A stretch of 64,000 nt of DNA from Swaminathania salitolerans (GTDB lineage: Bacteria > Pseudomonadota > Alphaproteobacteria > Acetobacterales > Acetobacteraceae). Position 1 is the stretch's first letter, and every line of letters starts with the position of its first letter. A program made the translations under genes and the position numbers. The notes under the pieces were generated by a model. It searched no databases and was not told the origin of the DNA. It saw only the letters and a program-made list of their open reading frames with translations. This document shows positions 37,377-45,550 of the stretch, in pieces. The stretch spans positions 558,001-622,000 of the forward strand of contig NZ_BJVC01000001.1 of the NCBI RefSeq assembly GCF_007988945.1, given 5' to 3'.

Positions 37377-38249
37377 ATGTCCTCAGCAAACGGAACCACA
37401 CCCTCGGCTCTGGGGGAAATCGCTCCGATGGCGCTCGACGATGCGTCTCTGGCCCAGTTGCAGGCGGCGCTCGACAAGGTCGAGCACGGGCGGGGCGTGC
37501 TCGTGCGTCTGGCCGATCTCATGGGGGGCGCAGTGGGGCAGGCGACCCGGCTCGGATTGCAGGGCCTCGGTATGGCGCCCAATATCCAGGCGAAGATACA
37601 GGGGCTGGCCGAGGCTTCGATCGCCCGGGCCTTCGATGTCGCCATTCTGGGCATGAAGCAGGACGGCCCTGTTCCGGCGGGCAGCGCGACTCCGGCAAGC
37701 GCATCGCCCGGGCGCTGGCGCGATCCTGCGGCCCAGGCGGCAGTTGCCGTTTCGGGCGCGCTGGGCGGTTTCGGGGGCGTGGTCGGTCTGATGCCCGATA
37801 TCGGCTTCACCACGCTGACGATCATGCGCGAAATCGCCCGGATCGCCCGCGAGGAGGGGGAGGATCTGCGGGACGAGGAAACGCGTCGCGCCTGTCTGGA
37901 AGTTTTCGCGCTCAAGGGGTTCCTTGCCGGCCAGACGCCGGATGAGAGCGAACTCGGTTTCTTCTCCGCCCGGGCGCTCATGCGGGGCAAACCGATCGTG
38001 TTGCTGATTGCAGAGGTCGCATCACATTACGGAATCGGGTTGTCGCGGAAATTCGCGATGCAGATGGTGCCCGTCGCCGGAGCGCTTTGCGGCGCCTCGC
38101 TGAATGCGGCGTTCCTCTCCCATTATCGCGCTCTGGCGCGCGCCCATTTCACGATAAGACGCCTCGAGCGGCAGCATGGTGGCGCCGTCGTGCGCGATAC
38201 GGCGACCCATATGCGCCAGACCGCACAGGCAGAGGCCTCTTCGCGCTGA
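37377..38249 (+). CDS. EcsC family protein
   Basis: EcsC-type proteins are named after the third gene of the Bacillus ecs ABC-transporter operon; their molecular role is unknown. The 290 residues contain the family core AVSGALGGFGGVVGLMPDIGFTTLTIMREIARIAREEGED (shown in order, about residues 124-163) and CLEVFALKG. A later hydrophobic stretch is FAMQMVPVAGALCGASLNAAFLS-like. AGGGAGA six bases before the ATG supports this start; upstream codons in the same frame are not family-like. A GGCCCC/GGGGCC hairpin (37341-37356) sits just before the ribosome binding site. Divergent from the exported-protein gene. Confidence 0.88.
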   Translation: MSSANGTTPSALGEIAPMALDDASLAQLQAALDKVEHGRGVLVRLADLMGGAVGQATRLGLQGLGMAPNIQAKIQGLAEASIARAFDVAILGMKQDGPVPAGSATPASASPGRWRDPAAQAAVAVSGALGGFGGVVGLMPDIGFTTLTIMREIARIAREEGEDLRDEETRRACLEVFALKGFLAGQTPDESELGFFSARALMRGKPIVLLIAEVASHYGIGLSRKFAMQMVPVAGALCGASLNAAFLSHYRALARAHFTIRRLERQHGGAVVRDTATHMRQTAQAEASSR

Positions 38250-38291
38250 GAACGCGTTCCGTTGCCTCGGGCCGCGCGACCTGCGGCCGCA

Positions 38292-38456
38292 TCAGTCGAG
38301 TTTCCGGTTGCGGATCGCTTCGAACGTCCCGACGGGGACGAGCTGGAGAGAGAAAATGGCCGTCATGACGAAGGCGAGGTTCCCGTAATGCGGGGCGATC
38401 AGCGCGAGCGCGCCGCAAAGGGCCATACCTGCGAGATAAACGAAGGTCAGGGGCAT
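38292..38456 (-). CDS. Small 54-residue membrane protein
   Basis: A short open frame with a convincing membrane-protein composition: MPLTFVYLAGMALCGALALI, a short polar turn (APHYGN), a second hydrophobic stretch (LAFVMTAIFSLQLVPVGTF) and a charged end (EAIRNRKLD). This looks like a two-helix hairpin. AGGAGAACCGG lies upstream of the ATG at slightly long spacing. It is convergent with the EcsC gene, ending 43 bp after it. No homologue can be named from sequence alone. A chance open frame of this length is possible, but the helix pattern and ribosome binding site argue for a gene. Confidence 0.55.
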   Translation of the reverse strand: MPLTFVYLAGMALCGALALIAPHYGNLAFVMTAIFSLQLVPVGTFEAIRNRKLD

Positions 38457-38588
38457 TTTTCCGGTTCTCCTGCGGCGTGGCGCGGCGGAAGGCGCAGTTT
38501 CATGGCCGCGCCTCCGTTCCCGCTTTCATTGCCTTCCTGCAATGCATCAGGATCGCCGGAGTTGCAGTCTTTCGACCCCGGCCCTCAT

Positions 38589-38604
38589 TACGCCGTTAGG
38601 CGTA
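38589..38604. promoter_or_regulatory. Inverted repeat TACGCC-GTTA-GGCGTA
   Basis: A perfect 6-bp dyad with a 4-base centre in the 260-bp gap between the 54-residue gene and aat, about 110 bp before aat. It may be an operator or a small hairpin; nothing else identifies it. Confidence 0.3.
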
Positions 38605-38716
38605 TCGATTGCTGCGACACCTGCCACGGGCGTTTCCCCGTTCAGGAAGATCTCCCCGTCGGATATCGCCTTGCGTCGCGTGTCCGAGAGGCGCGGCGGA
38701 CGATGAGGCGAGGCGC

Positions 38717-39388
38717 ATGATCGACCCGCTTACATCGGAGCGTCTGATCGAGGCCTATCGAATGGGGGTATTCCCCATGTCCGATGGCAGATCGGCGGGC
38801 GACATCACCTGGCATCGCCCGCTGATGCGCGGCATTCTCCCTCTCGGGGCGGGCTTTCATCTGTCGAAGCGTCTTGCGCGCACCGTCCTCCAGGGCAGGT
38901 TCTCGGTCACTTCAGACAGGGCCTTCAATGCCGTGATACGATCATGCGCCGAAGTGTCCGGACGCGACGAGACCTGGATCAGCCACAGGCTGGAGGCGCG
39001 ATACGGGGCGCTGCATGCGCTCGGCCACGCGCATTCGATCGAGATCTGGTCGGGATCGGAGCTGGTCGGAGGATTGTACGGGGTTCATCTCGGTGGCGCA
39101 TTTTTTGGCGAGAGCATGTTCTCGCGACGCACCGATGCCTCGAAGATCGCTCTGGTGCATCTCGTTGCAACGCTGCGGAGGCGTGGCTTCGTGCTGCTCG
39201 ACACCCAGTTCCCGACGACGCATCTCGAGCGCTTCGGCTGTCAGACCGTTCCCGACACGCTCTATCGCTTGATGCTGGACCGGGCCCTGACGATTGAGGC
39301 AACGTGGTCGCATGCTGTCGCGTTGGATGAACTGCGGCAGGAGATTGCAGTCCTGCGTGAGGAATCGGCCTCGAGCCAGGTCCAGTGA
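38717..39388 (+). CDS. aat: Leucyl/phenylalanyl-tRNA-protein transferase
   Basis: Aat adds Leu or Phe to proteins with N-terminal Arg or Lys, making them substrates for ClpS/ClpAP (N-end rule). The 223 residues show the family signature from the start: ERLIEAYRMGVFPMSDGR, ITWHRPLMRGILPL, ETWISHRLEARYGALHALGHAHSIE (in order) and GGLYGVHLGGAFFGESMFSR. LLDTQFPTTHLERFG follows near residue 165. The ATG at 38717 gives the standard N-terminus. It is followed after 11 bp by a gene for an exported protein. Confidence 0.96.
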   Translation: MIDPLTSERLIEAYRMGVFPMSDGRSAGDITWHRPLMRGILPLGAGFHLSKRLARTVLQGRFSVTSDRAFNAVIRSCAEVSGRDETWISHRLEARYGALHALGHAHSIEIWSGSELVGGLYGVHLGGAFFGESMFSRRTDASKIALVHLVATLRRRGFVLLDTQFPTTHLERFGCQTVPDTLYRLMLDRALTIEATWSHAVALDELRQEIAVLREESASSQVQ

Positions 39389-39399
39389 AGGGGAAGAAC

Positions 39400-40092
39400 A
39401 TGTCGTCTTATCGCAGAAAGAGCGTTGCGGCCCTGGCCTTGGGGGTTGCCATGGCAGGCATGGCGGCACCGGCATTCGCACAGCAGCATCCTCGCCTCAC
39501 TCCGTCGCGGGATGTCACGGTGGTCTATTCCGTGCAGCCCGAAAAACTTCCCCAGCCCGTTCAGGCCACCGTCCATTTCCGTGCGGAAGGCGACAAGCTC
39601 AGGATCGATCCTGCCAATCACGCAGGGTCCACGATCCTCGACCGGCCTGCCCAGATGGTCACGCTGATCATGAACAAGCAGAAGGTCTATACGAGCTTCT
39701 CGCCCAAGCACGGTCTGCGCAGTCCGTTCCTGCTCGATATGTCGATGCAGTTCGCGCCGGACGGCAAGGGCATGGTCGCCGGAGCCTCCTGCAACAAGTG
39801 GTCGATCACCTCCGCTCACGGCAAGGCAGAAGCCTGTGTCACGGATGACGGTGTGATTCTCAGCGAGGAGGGGGTCGATTCGGACGGTCTGCGGGGCAAG
39901 CTGGTGGCGGAGCGGATCACTTACGCACCTCTGGACGAATCGCTGTTCCAGCCCCCGGCGGGCTATCAGAAGATCTCTGCCCAGATGCCGATTCCCCATG
40001 GAGCGGGACCGCATGGCGCTGGCGTGCAGGGCGCCGGAATGCAGGGCGCGGCAATGCAGGGCAGCACGACGAAGTCTGCGTCCACGCCGTGA
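39400..40092 (+). CDS. Exported protein, LolA/DUF4412-like, first of a tandem pair
   Basis: I do not recognise a named gene. The 230 residues have a signal peptide (RRKSVAALALGVAMAGMAAPAFA). The mature protein has the strand pattern RDVTVVYSVQ, HFRAEGDKLRID and STILDRPAQMVTLIMNKQKVYTSF in order, then a Cys pair (AGASCNKWSITSAHGKAEACVTDDGVIL). This resembles the LolA-like/DUF4412 periplasmic fold, but function is unknown. AGGGGAAGAAC precedes the ATG. A five-residue repeat (PHGAG, PHGAG, VQGAG, MQGAA, MQGST) occupies the C-terminus. The next gene overlaps and is a diverged copy. Confidence 0.75.
   Translation: MSSYRRKSVAALALGVAMAGMAAPAFAQQHPRLTPSRDVTVVYSVQPEKLPQPVQATVHFRAEGDKLRIDPANHAGSTILDRPAQMVTLIMNKQKVYTSFSPKHGLRSPFLLDMSMQFAPDGKGMVAGASCNKWSITSAHGKAEACVTDDGVILSEEGVDSDGLRGKLVAERITYAPLDESLFQPPAGYQKISAQMPIPHGAGPHGAGVQGAGMQGAAMQGSTTKSASTP
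39994..40068. repeat. In-frame 15-bp repeat encoding (P/V/M)(H/Q)GAG units
   Basis: Five consecutive 15-bp units encode PHGAG, PHGAG, VQGAG, MQGAA and MQGST at the C-terminus of the first LolA-like protein. The period preserves the frame. Confidence 0.85.
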
Positions 40093-40787
40093 ATTCAGTA
40101 TCGTGCAGGGCGCCCCGCAACGGGCGCGCCCCTATTGTTTTCTCCGCCCCTGCTTTCCGTCGTGTCGCCTGTCTTCGTTCGGCTCCTGTTCTATCCCTCC
40201 TGTTCCTCCTGTCCGGCGCGGCCACGACGGCGGCCGCCGCTCATGGCGAGCCGGGGGATGAGGGAGCGGCAACGGCGTCCCTTCCGACGCCTCTCGTGAC
40301 ACCTCTGGCCGATATCGACGTGACCTACGAGGTCCGGACTCCGGACGGACAGAGTGCCTCCCAGCGCATGCGCTGGAATGCGGCGCATTGGCGTCAGCGT
40401 CTGGATGTGCCGGGTTCCGGTCTCGTGATGCTGACAGATTATCAGGCCCATCGTCTTTCCGTGGTCGATCTGCGATCGAAGACCTTTACGGTGTCCGGCG
40501 CGCCCGATACGCGTTTCGCCCCGCCGGGTCAGGCCGCTGACGGCGTCTGGCAGAAAGGGGCGGACGATCGGGTGGCCGGTGTGCCGTGTACGCATTGGAC
40601 GAGTACGGATACGGACGGGCAGGAGGGAGATTTCTGCTACAGCCGCACCGGGGTGCTTCTCTCGGCGAGCCGTGGCGGCGTGCCGACGCTCAGGGCAACA
40701 GCCTATGCCGAGACGCCTCAGGGACCGTCCGTCTTTCAGGAGCCCTCCGGTTTTCACGAGGTAAAGGCGGTAAGGCTGAAGCCCTGA
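40089..40787 (+). CDS. Exported protein, LolA/DUF4412-like, second of a tandem pair
   Basis: The 232-residue product shares its layout with the preceding gene: an N-terminal hydrophobic export signal (APVLSLLFLLSGAATTAAAA), then ADIDVTYEVR and RMRWNAAHWRQRLDVPGSG (in order). A Cys pair has matching context (VAGVPCTHWTSTDTDG, then GDFCYSRTGVLLSASRGG). It ends FQEPSGFHEVKAVRLKP, matching FQPPAGYQKIS in the neighbour. The pair most likely arose by duplication. The start is uncertain: the GTG at 40089 overlaps the previous stop (GTGA) but lacks a ribosome binding site, so translation may depend on coupling. Confidence 0.7.
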   Translation: MNSVSCRAPRNGRAPIVFSAPAFRRVACLRSAPVLSLLFLLSGAATTAAAAHGEPGDEGAATASLPTPLVTPLADIDVTYEVRTPDGQSASQRMRWNAAHWRQRLDVPGSGLVMLTDYQAHRLSVVDLRSKTFTVSGAPDTRFAPPGQAADGVWQKGADDRVAGVPCTHWTSTDTDGQEGDFCYSRTGVLLSASRGGVPTLRATAYAETPQGPSVFQEPSGFHEVKAVRLKP

Positions 40788-41036
40788 CGGCCATATCCTG
40801 CCGGTCGCCCGGTATCGATCCACGGTTCTGACCCTTCGGCAGGATAATCGCATGTCCGCATCGCGCCCGGGGCACGCCATGCGTCTCCGGGAACGGGATG
40901 CGCTCTGATGTTCTATGTTACATTCTGGTCCGGGTTTTGTCCTGTTCCGTCGCAAAATCGACACCATATCCGGTGCAAGATGACAGTGTGAGATCGCCCC
41001 GGCATTGCGGGTGCGGTCTGGCAAGGAGATTTCTTC

Positions 41037-41417
41037 ATGCGTCGTATCCTGAAAACCGGCCTGGCCGTTCTGCCTCTCGCAGGACTCCTCGCAAGCACGC
41101 CACTGGCACAGGCCCATCCCTACGGTCCGGGATGGGGCGGAGGTCCCGGCTGGCATGGCGGTCCCGGGCCCGGCTGGCGGCGGGGCGGTGGCTGGCACCG
41201 GGGTGGCGGAAATGCGTTCGTCGGCGGTCTCGTCGGGGGGCTGGTGGGCGGAGCCGTCATCGGCGCGATCGCCCGGCCCTATGCCGTCCCGGTTCCGCCG
41301 CCCCCGCCGCCGGTCTATTATGCGCCGCCCCCGGTGGTCTATCAGCCGCCGCCGCGCGTCGTATATCCGCCGCCGGTGGTTGCCTATCCGTCCTACCCCG
41401 CCTATCCAGGGTACTGA
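41037..41417 (+). CDS. Small exported Gly/Pro-rich protein
   Basis: The 126 residues have a clear signal peptide (MRRILKTGLAVLPLAGLLAS, cleaved near AQA-HP). A Gly/Trp/His/Arg-rich segment follows, then a glycine-zipper hydrophobic stretch (FVGGLVGGLVGGAVIGAIA) and a Pro/Tyr-rich tail (VPPPPPPVYYAPPPVVYQPP). Proteins of this composition are common in alphaproteobacterial envelopes, and none has a firm role. AAGGAG with good spacing supports the ATG. It stands alone between the LolA-like pair and the peroxiredoxin gene. Confidence 0.75.
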   Translation: MRRILKTGLAVLPLAGLLASTPLAQAHPYGPGWGGGPGWHGGPGPGWRRGGGWHRGGGNAFVGGLVGGLVGGAVIGAIARPYAVPVPPPPPPVYYAPPPVVYQPPPRVVYPPPVVAYPSYPAYPGY

Positions 41418-41457
41418 AAACAGCCGGGTTGCCGATAAAAGAAGGTCCAGAGTCATC

Positions 41458-41919
41458 ATGGTAGCGATTGGCGACAAAGCCCCTGCGTTTTCTCTCCCCG
41501 CAGCGGGGGGGCAGGTCGTATCCTCGGAGGCGCTCGCAGGCAGGCCCTATCTGCTCTATTTCTATCCCAAGGCGGATACACCCGGATGCACGTCACAGGC
41601 CTGCGATCTGCGCGATCACAGGCAGACCCTCGGCAATCTGGGGCTTACGGTCATCGGGGTCAGCCCCGATCCGGTGGAGAAGCTCGACCGTTTCGCAAGG
41701 AAATACGATCTGGATTTCACCCTGGTCAGCGATGCGTCCCACGAACTCGCAGACCGGTACGACACCTGGGTCGAAAAGAAGAACTACGGCAAGACATATT
41801 TCGGAATGGAGCGAAGCTCCTTTCTCGTCGATGGTGACGGTGTCATCCGGGCCGTCTGGCGCAAGGTGAAGCCAGCCGAACATGTCGCGCTCGTGACGGA
41901 CGCTGCGGCCCAGCTTTAG
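41458..41919 (+). CDS. bcp: Thioredoxin-dependent peroxiredoxin, Bcp/PrxQ type
   Basis: Reduces H2O2 and organic peroxides at a peroxidatic cysteine, recycled by thioredoxin. The 153 residues contain the active site YFYPKADTPGCTSQACDLRD with peroxidatic Cys44 and the resolving Cys49 five residues on, the spacing typical of PrxQ. SPDPVEKLDRFARKYDLDF and SSFLVDGDGVIRAVWRKVK complete the thioredoxin-like fold. AAGG lies about 13 bases upstream of the ATG. An AsmA-type gene begins 6 bp after its stop, so the two are likely co-transcribed. Confidence 0.94.
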   Translation: MVAIGDKAPAFSLPAAGGQVVSSEALAGRPYLLYFYPKADTPGCTSQACDLRDHRQTLGNLGLTVIGVSPDPVEKLDRFARKYDLDFTLVSDASHELADRYDTWVEKKNYGKTYFGMERSSFLVDGDGVIRAVWRKVKPAEHVALVTDAAAQL

Positions 41920-41924
41920 GGCGC

Positions 41925-44900
41925 ATGAGGATCGTGCCTCGCGGTTTGTTCCGGCCCGCTTTCCTGAAAGCGCTCCGTATCGGGGCATTGATCGTCGGTA
42001 TTCCCGTCGCAACGGGGCTTGTGGTGGCGGGCGCCCTCCTGTGGCGCCTTTCGCAGGGCCCTCTCGACGTCACGGCGATCGGGAACCGCTGGGCGCCGGT
42101 CGCCGTGCAGGCGTCGTCACGCCCGGGGCATCCTGCCGGTCGTCTTGTCTGGCAACGGCTCCTTCTTTCCTGGAGGCCGGGTCTTCGGCACCGCCACCCG
42201 GAGATCGTGCTGGATGCAGAGGGCGTGCGTATCCTGCGTCAGGACGGCCGGGCGGCTTTGACGCTCGGGCGGATGCAGGTGGTGGCGCTGATGGCACCGC
42301 TCCTGCGTGGGGCTGTCGTGCCGACCGCAATCGCCCTGCATCGGGGCACCATTCATTTGCGGCGTGCAGCCGACGGTTCCGTGGATCTGGACTGGCCCGG
42401 AGCCGTGTCGCGACCGGGGGGGAAATCGCCCGTGCGGCTCGACCGGCTCGGGCGGATCGTTGCATCGGATGTCGATGTCACGCTCTTCGATCCGCAGATC
42501 GGCGGGCGACTGCTCGCTCATGCGGGCATTGTCGATCTGCTGCGCCGGTCCGGTGCATCGTCTTTGCCAGCGACCGGGGATACCGGGTTCGCGCTTCTGT
42601 CGGGGGGGCGGTGGCAGGGGAGGGTCGAAGGGGGGATCGGTCGCGGGGGAATCGGTCGCACCGGAATGTCTCTGGCGCCATTCCGGCTGACAGCGTCGTC
42701 CGGTACCGCCCCGGGCGTCGCTCGCGATGCCGCGTCCGGTAGCGCCCCGGTTGCCGCCCCGGTTGCCCTCTCGGGTGCTTCCTCAGCTGTATCCTCTCCG
42801 GGGTGGTCTCTCGATGCGGGGCCGCTTCGCCCGGATATGTTCGGTCGGTTCGTGCCCCATGCCGCTGCCTGGCATCTTCCGGTCACGTTTCATCTCGAGC
42901 TGCATCCGGACCGGTCCCCGGCCCGACACGCGCCCTCTGGCCTGTCTGACGGAGCGACGGCGCTCCCTCCGCTTTCAGGTGTCGCGGATGTGACCTTCGG
43001 TGCCGGGACGATCGATCAGAAAGCCGACCGCAAGGATGCCCGGGAGACAGAGGAGAAGGCGCGCAGGGAAGATGGCCGCAAACCCGGCGGAGAAATCGCC
43101 AGGAAAGACGGACAGGGCGCCGGGGTAACGTCAGGACGACCGCTGGTCGTCGCCCATGGGCGGATCGCTCTGGGTCTCGCAGTGCGGCCCGGATCCGGCC
43201 AGGTGATGCTGCATCGTGCGGAAATGACGCTTCGCGACGATACGGGCCGCGAAACCACCTATGCGGCTCATGGCAGCCTTGCGCTGGACGATCCCCTGCA
43301 TGTCCGGAAGATTTCCGCCCGTGTGAATGCGACCGCAACCGCCCTCGATCTGGCCCATATGGGGCCGATCTGGCCTGAGGCGATCATGAGGGGCGCGCGC
43401 CGCTGGGTCGTGCGCAACATGACCGAGGGGATGGCGCGCGGGCTCGATATCGGCGCGGAACTGAAAAGCGATTCGGGCTGGGGGGGACTGCGTCCGGTCG
43501 CAACCCGCGCCGATCTCTCGGTCGAGAACGCCGTCGTGCACTGGTTGCGCCCCGTGCCTCCCGCGCGCGATGTCTCGGCCCGTTTCAGTTTTGCCACGCC
43601 CGATACGCTGCGCATCCGGTTTCTCGGAGGCGAACAGCCGGTTTCCGACCGGAAAGGGGCCGGGATACTGCATCTGACCGGAGGCGAGATGCTGATTTCG
43701 GACCTGTTCGCTCGGGATCAGATCGGGAAGATCTCCCTCGATCTTTCGGGGGATCTTCGGAATTATATCGCGCTCCTCTCCCAGCCTCGCCTGCATATTC
43801 TCTCCCGCCACAAGCTGCCTTTCACCGATCCATCGGGGGCGGTGACCGCCTCCGCAACGCTGACCCTGCCCCTCTCCGCCCGTATCTCCGACGACGATCT
43901 CCATCTCTCCGCGCGGGCCTCCTTCAGGGATGTCGCGCTCGGCAATGTCGTGATCGGCCGCGGGCTCGAGGAGGCCAGAGGGCTCCTGACCGCCACGGAG
44001 CGTCATCTCGAGATCGACGGAGAGGGCAGGCTGGGCGGGGTGCCGACAAAGGCACGGATCTTCGAGAATTTCCGCCGCGAGCCGGACGGGACGCGTGAGA
44101 CGATCCATGCCGTGTCGCAATTCGACAGGGCGGCCCTCGCGAGAGCCCGGCTCGGAGAGAATGCATATTTCCACGGTGTCGCCGAGCTCGTCTCGGATTA
44201 CAGGGCCGGGTTCGACGGGCGGGCGTCTCTGTCTCTTGCCCTCGATCTCCGCAATGCCGGTCTGGTCATCCCCGTCTGGCGCAAGGAGATCGGCACACCG
44301 GCACGAGCCACCGCGCATATGGCGCTCCGTTCGGGGGAAATCGTGCAGCTGGATCACCTCCTTGCAGAGGGGCCGGACCTGCATATCGACGGCACCGGAC
44401 AGGTCGCTGCCGGCAGCGTGAAAGGCATGACCCTCGATGCGTTTCGTGTCGGGCGCTCGCACGGGAATGCGACGATCGTCCTGCCCGATGCGCATGAGCG
44501 CGCCATCTCCGTGACCGTTCGCGCCGCCACGCTCGATATCGCGCCCTTGCTGCACCCCGGACATCTGGCTCCGGATATTCCGGTCACGAGTACGCTTCCC
44601 TCCGATTCTCCGGACCCCTCAGTTTCTCCGGGCGGGCATGGAGCGAAGGCGTCGGTCTCGGTCCCCGATCGCGGCGGCGCAGCGCCCTGGATCGTCGATA
44701 TTGCCGCAGATCGTCTCTATTACAGCGATACCCGGTCCTTTTCGGGCGTCACGGCACATCTCGAGCACCGGTACCAGCGTCTCGAGCGCGGAACGTTCAG
44801 GGCGCGGGCACCGGTCGGGATCGCGCTTTCCCTGACCCCGCAGCGCGAGGCGACATCGAGGGGGCGCCCCAGACATCTCGCGGCCCAGATCGACGATCTC

Positions 44901-45452
44901 GGCGCATTCCTGTCTGAAACCGGGCTCACCGATCGCCTCGAGGGTGGCAGGGCCCGGATAGACGGCACCGTGGAGGATGGCGGAACGGGCCAGGTTCCGC
45001 CGTTCCGGGGGCTCGTATCCGTCTCGCCCTTCACCTTTCGTCAGCCCCCGGCGGCCCTGACCGCGGCGAGCCATCTGGCGATCTTCGACTGGGCACAGGC
45101 GAGCAGCGACCGGTTCGCGGTGCGTCATCTGCGTCTTCCCGTGTCGGTAAGGCGCGATGTCATGACGATTCACGAAGGTCATCTCGGCAACCCGGCTCTC
45201 GGCGCGACGATCGAGGGCAAAATCGGGCTCGGTTCGGGGGCGCTGGACCTGCGCGGAACGGTGGTGCCCGTATTCGGCATCAATGCGGCGCCCGGACGTC
45301 TGCCCGATATCGGCAAGCTGTTCTCTCCCGAGAAGGGGGGAGGTTTTCTGGCTGCGACCTTCACGGTGCGCGGGACGGCGGGCGATCCCCAGCTCTCGGT
45401 CAACCCCTTCGCCATGCTATTGCCCGGTGTCATGAGGCAGCTGGCCAAATAG
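41925..45452 (+). CDS. Very large AsmA/YhdP-type envelope protein
   Basis: AsmA-like proteins are anchored in the inner membrane and span the periplasm as a long beta groove. Several (YhdP, TamB, YdbH) are implicated in phospholipid movement to the outer membrane. The 1175 residues have one N-terminal membrane helix (LKALRIGALIVGIPVATGLVVAGALLW, in order), then a DUF3971-like mid region (ITLPLSARISDDDLHLSARA-type strands) and an AsmA_2-like C-terminus (HEGHLGNPALGATIEGKIGLGSGALDLRGTVVP, in order, then PAFGINAAPGRLPDIGK-like). An Ala/Pro/Ser-rich repeat-like insertion lies at about residues 262-285. Start 6 bp after bcp. Confidence 0.85.
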   Translation: MRIVPRGLFRPAFLKALRIGALIVGIPVATGLVVAGALLWRLSQGPLDVTAIGNRWAPVAVQASSRPGHPAGRLVWQRLLLSWRPGLRHRHPEIVLDAEGVRILRQDGRAALTLGRMQVVALMAPLLRGAVVPTAIALHRGTIHLRRAADGSVDLDWPGAVSRPGGKSPVRLDRLGRIVASDVDVTLFDPQIGGRLLAHAGIVDLLRRSGASSLPATGDTGFALLSGGRWQGRVEGGIGRGGIGRTGMSLAPFRLTASSGTAPGVARDAASGSAPVAAPVALSGASSAVSSPGWSLDAGPLRPDMFGRFVPHAAAWHLPVTFHLELHPDRSPARHAPSGLSDGATALPPLSGVADVTFGAGTIDQKADRKDARETEEKARREDGRKPGGEIARKDGQGAGVTSGRPLVVAHGRIALGLAVRPGSGQVMLHRAEMTLRDDTGRETTYAAHGSLALDDPLHVRKISARVNATATALDLAHMGPIWPEAIMRGARRWVVRNMTEGMARGLDIGAELKSDSGWGGLRPVATRADLSVENAVVHWLRPVPPARDVSARFSFATPDTLRIRFLGGEQPVSDRKGAGILHLTGGEMLISDLFARDQIGKISLDLSGDLRNYIALLSQPRLHILSRHKLPFTDPSGAVTASATLTLPLSARISDDDLHLSARASFRDVALGNVVIGRGLEEARGLLTATERHLEIDGEGRLGGVPTKARIFENFRREPDGTRETIHAVSQFDRAALARARLGENAYFHGVAELVSDYRAGFDGRASLSLALDLRNAGLVIPVWRKEIGTPARATAHMALRSGEIVQLDHLLAEGPDLHIDGTGQVAAGSVKGMTLDAFRVGRSHGNATIVLPDAHERAISVTVRAATLDIAPLLHPGHLAPDIPVTSTLPSDSPDPSVSPGGHGAKASVSVPDRGGAAPWIVDIAADRLYYSDTRSFSGVTAHLEHRYQRLERGTFRARAPVGIALSLTPQREATSRGRPRHLAAQIDDLGAFLSETGLTDRLEGGRARIDGTVEDGGTGQVPPFRGLVSVSPFTFRQPPAALTAASHLAIFDWAQASSDRFAVRHLRLPVSVRRDVMTIHEGHLGNPALGATIEGKIGLGSGALDLRGTVVPVFGINAAPGRLPDIGKLFSPEKGGGFLAATFTVRGTAGDPQLSVNPFAMLLPGVMRQLAK

Positions 45453-45550
45453 GACCACCCCGGAGGGTTGCCGCCCAAAGGGGCGCCCAGAGAGGGTCGC
45501 CCAGCGAGGGCCGTTCTTCCAGACAGGCCGCCAGAGGAGGAGACAGGATC

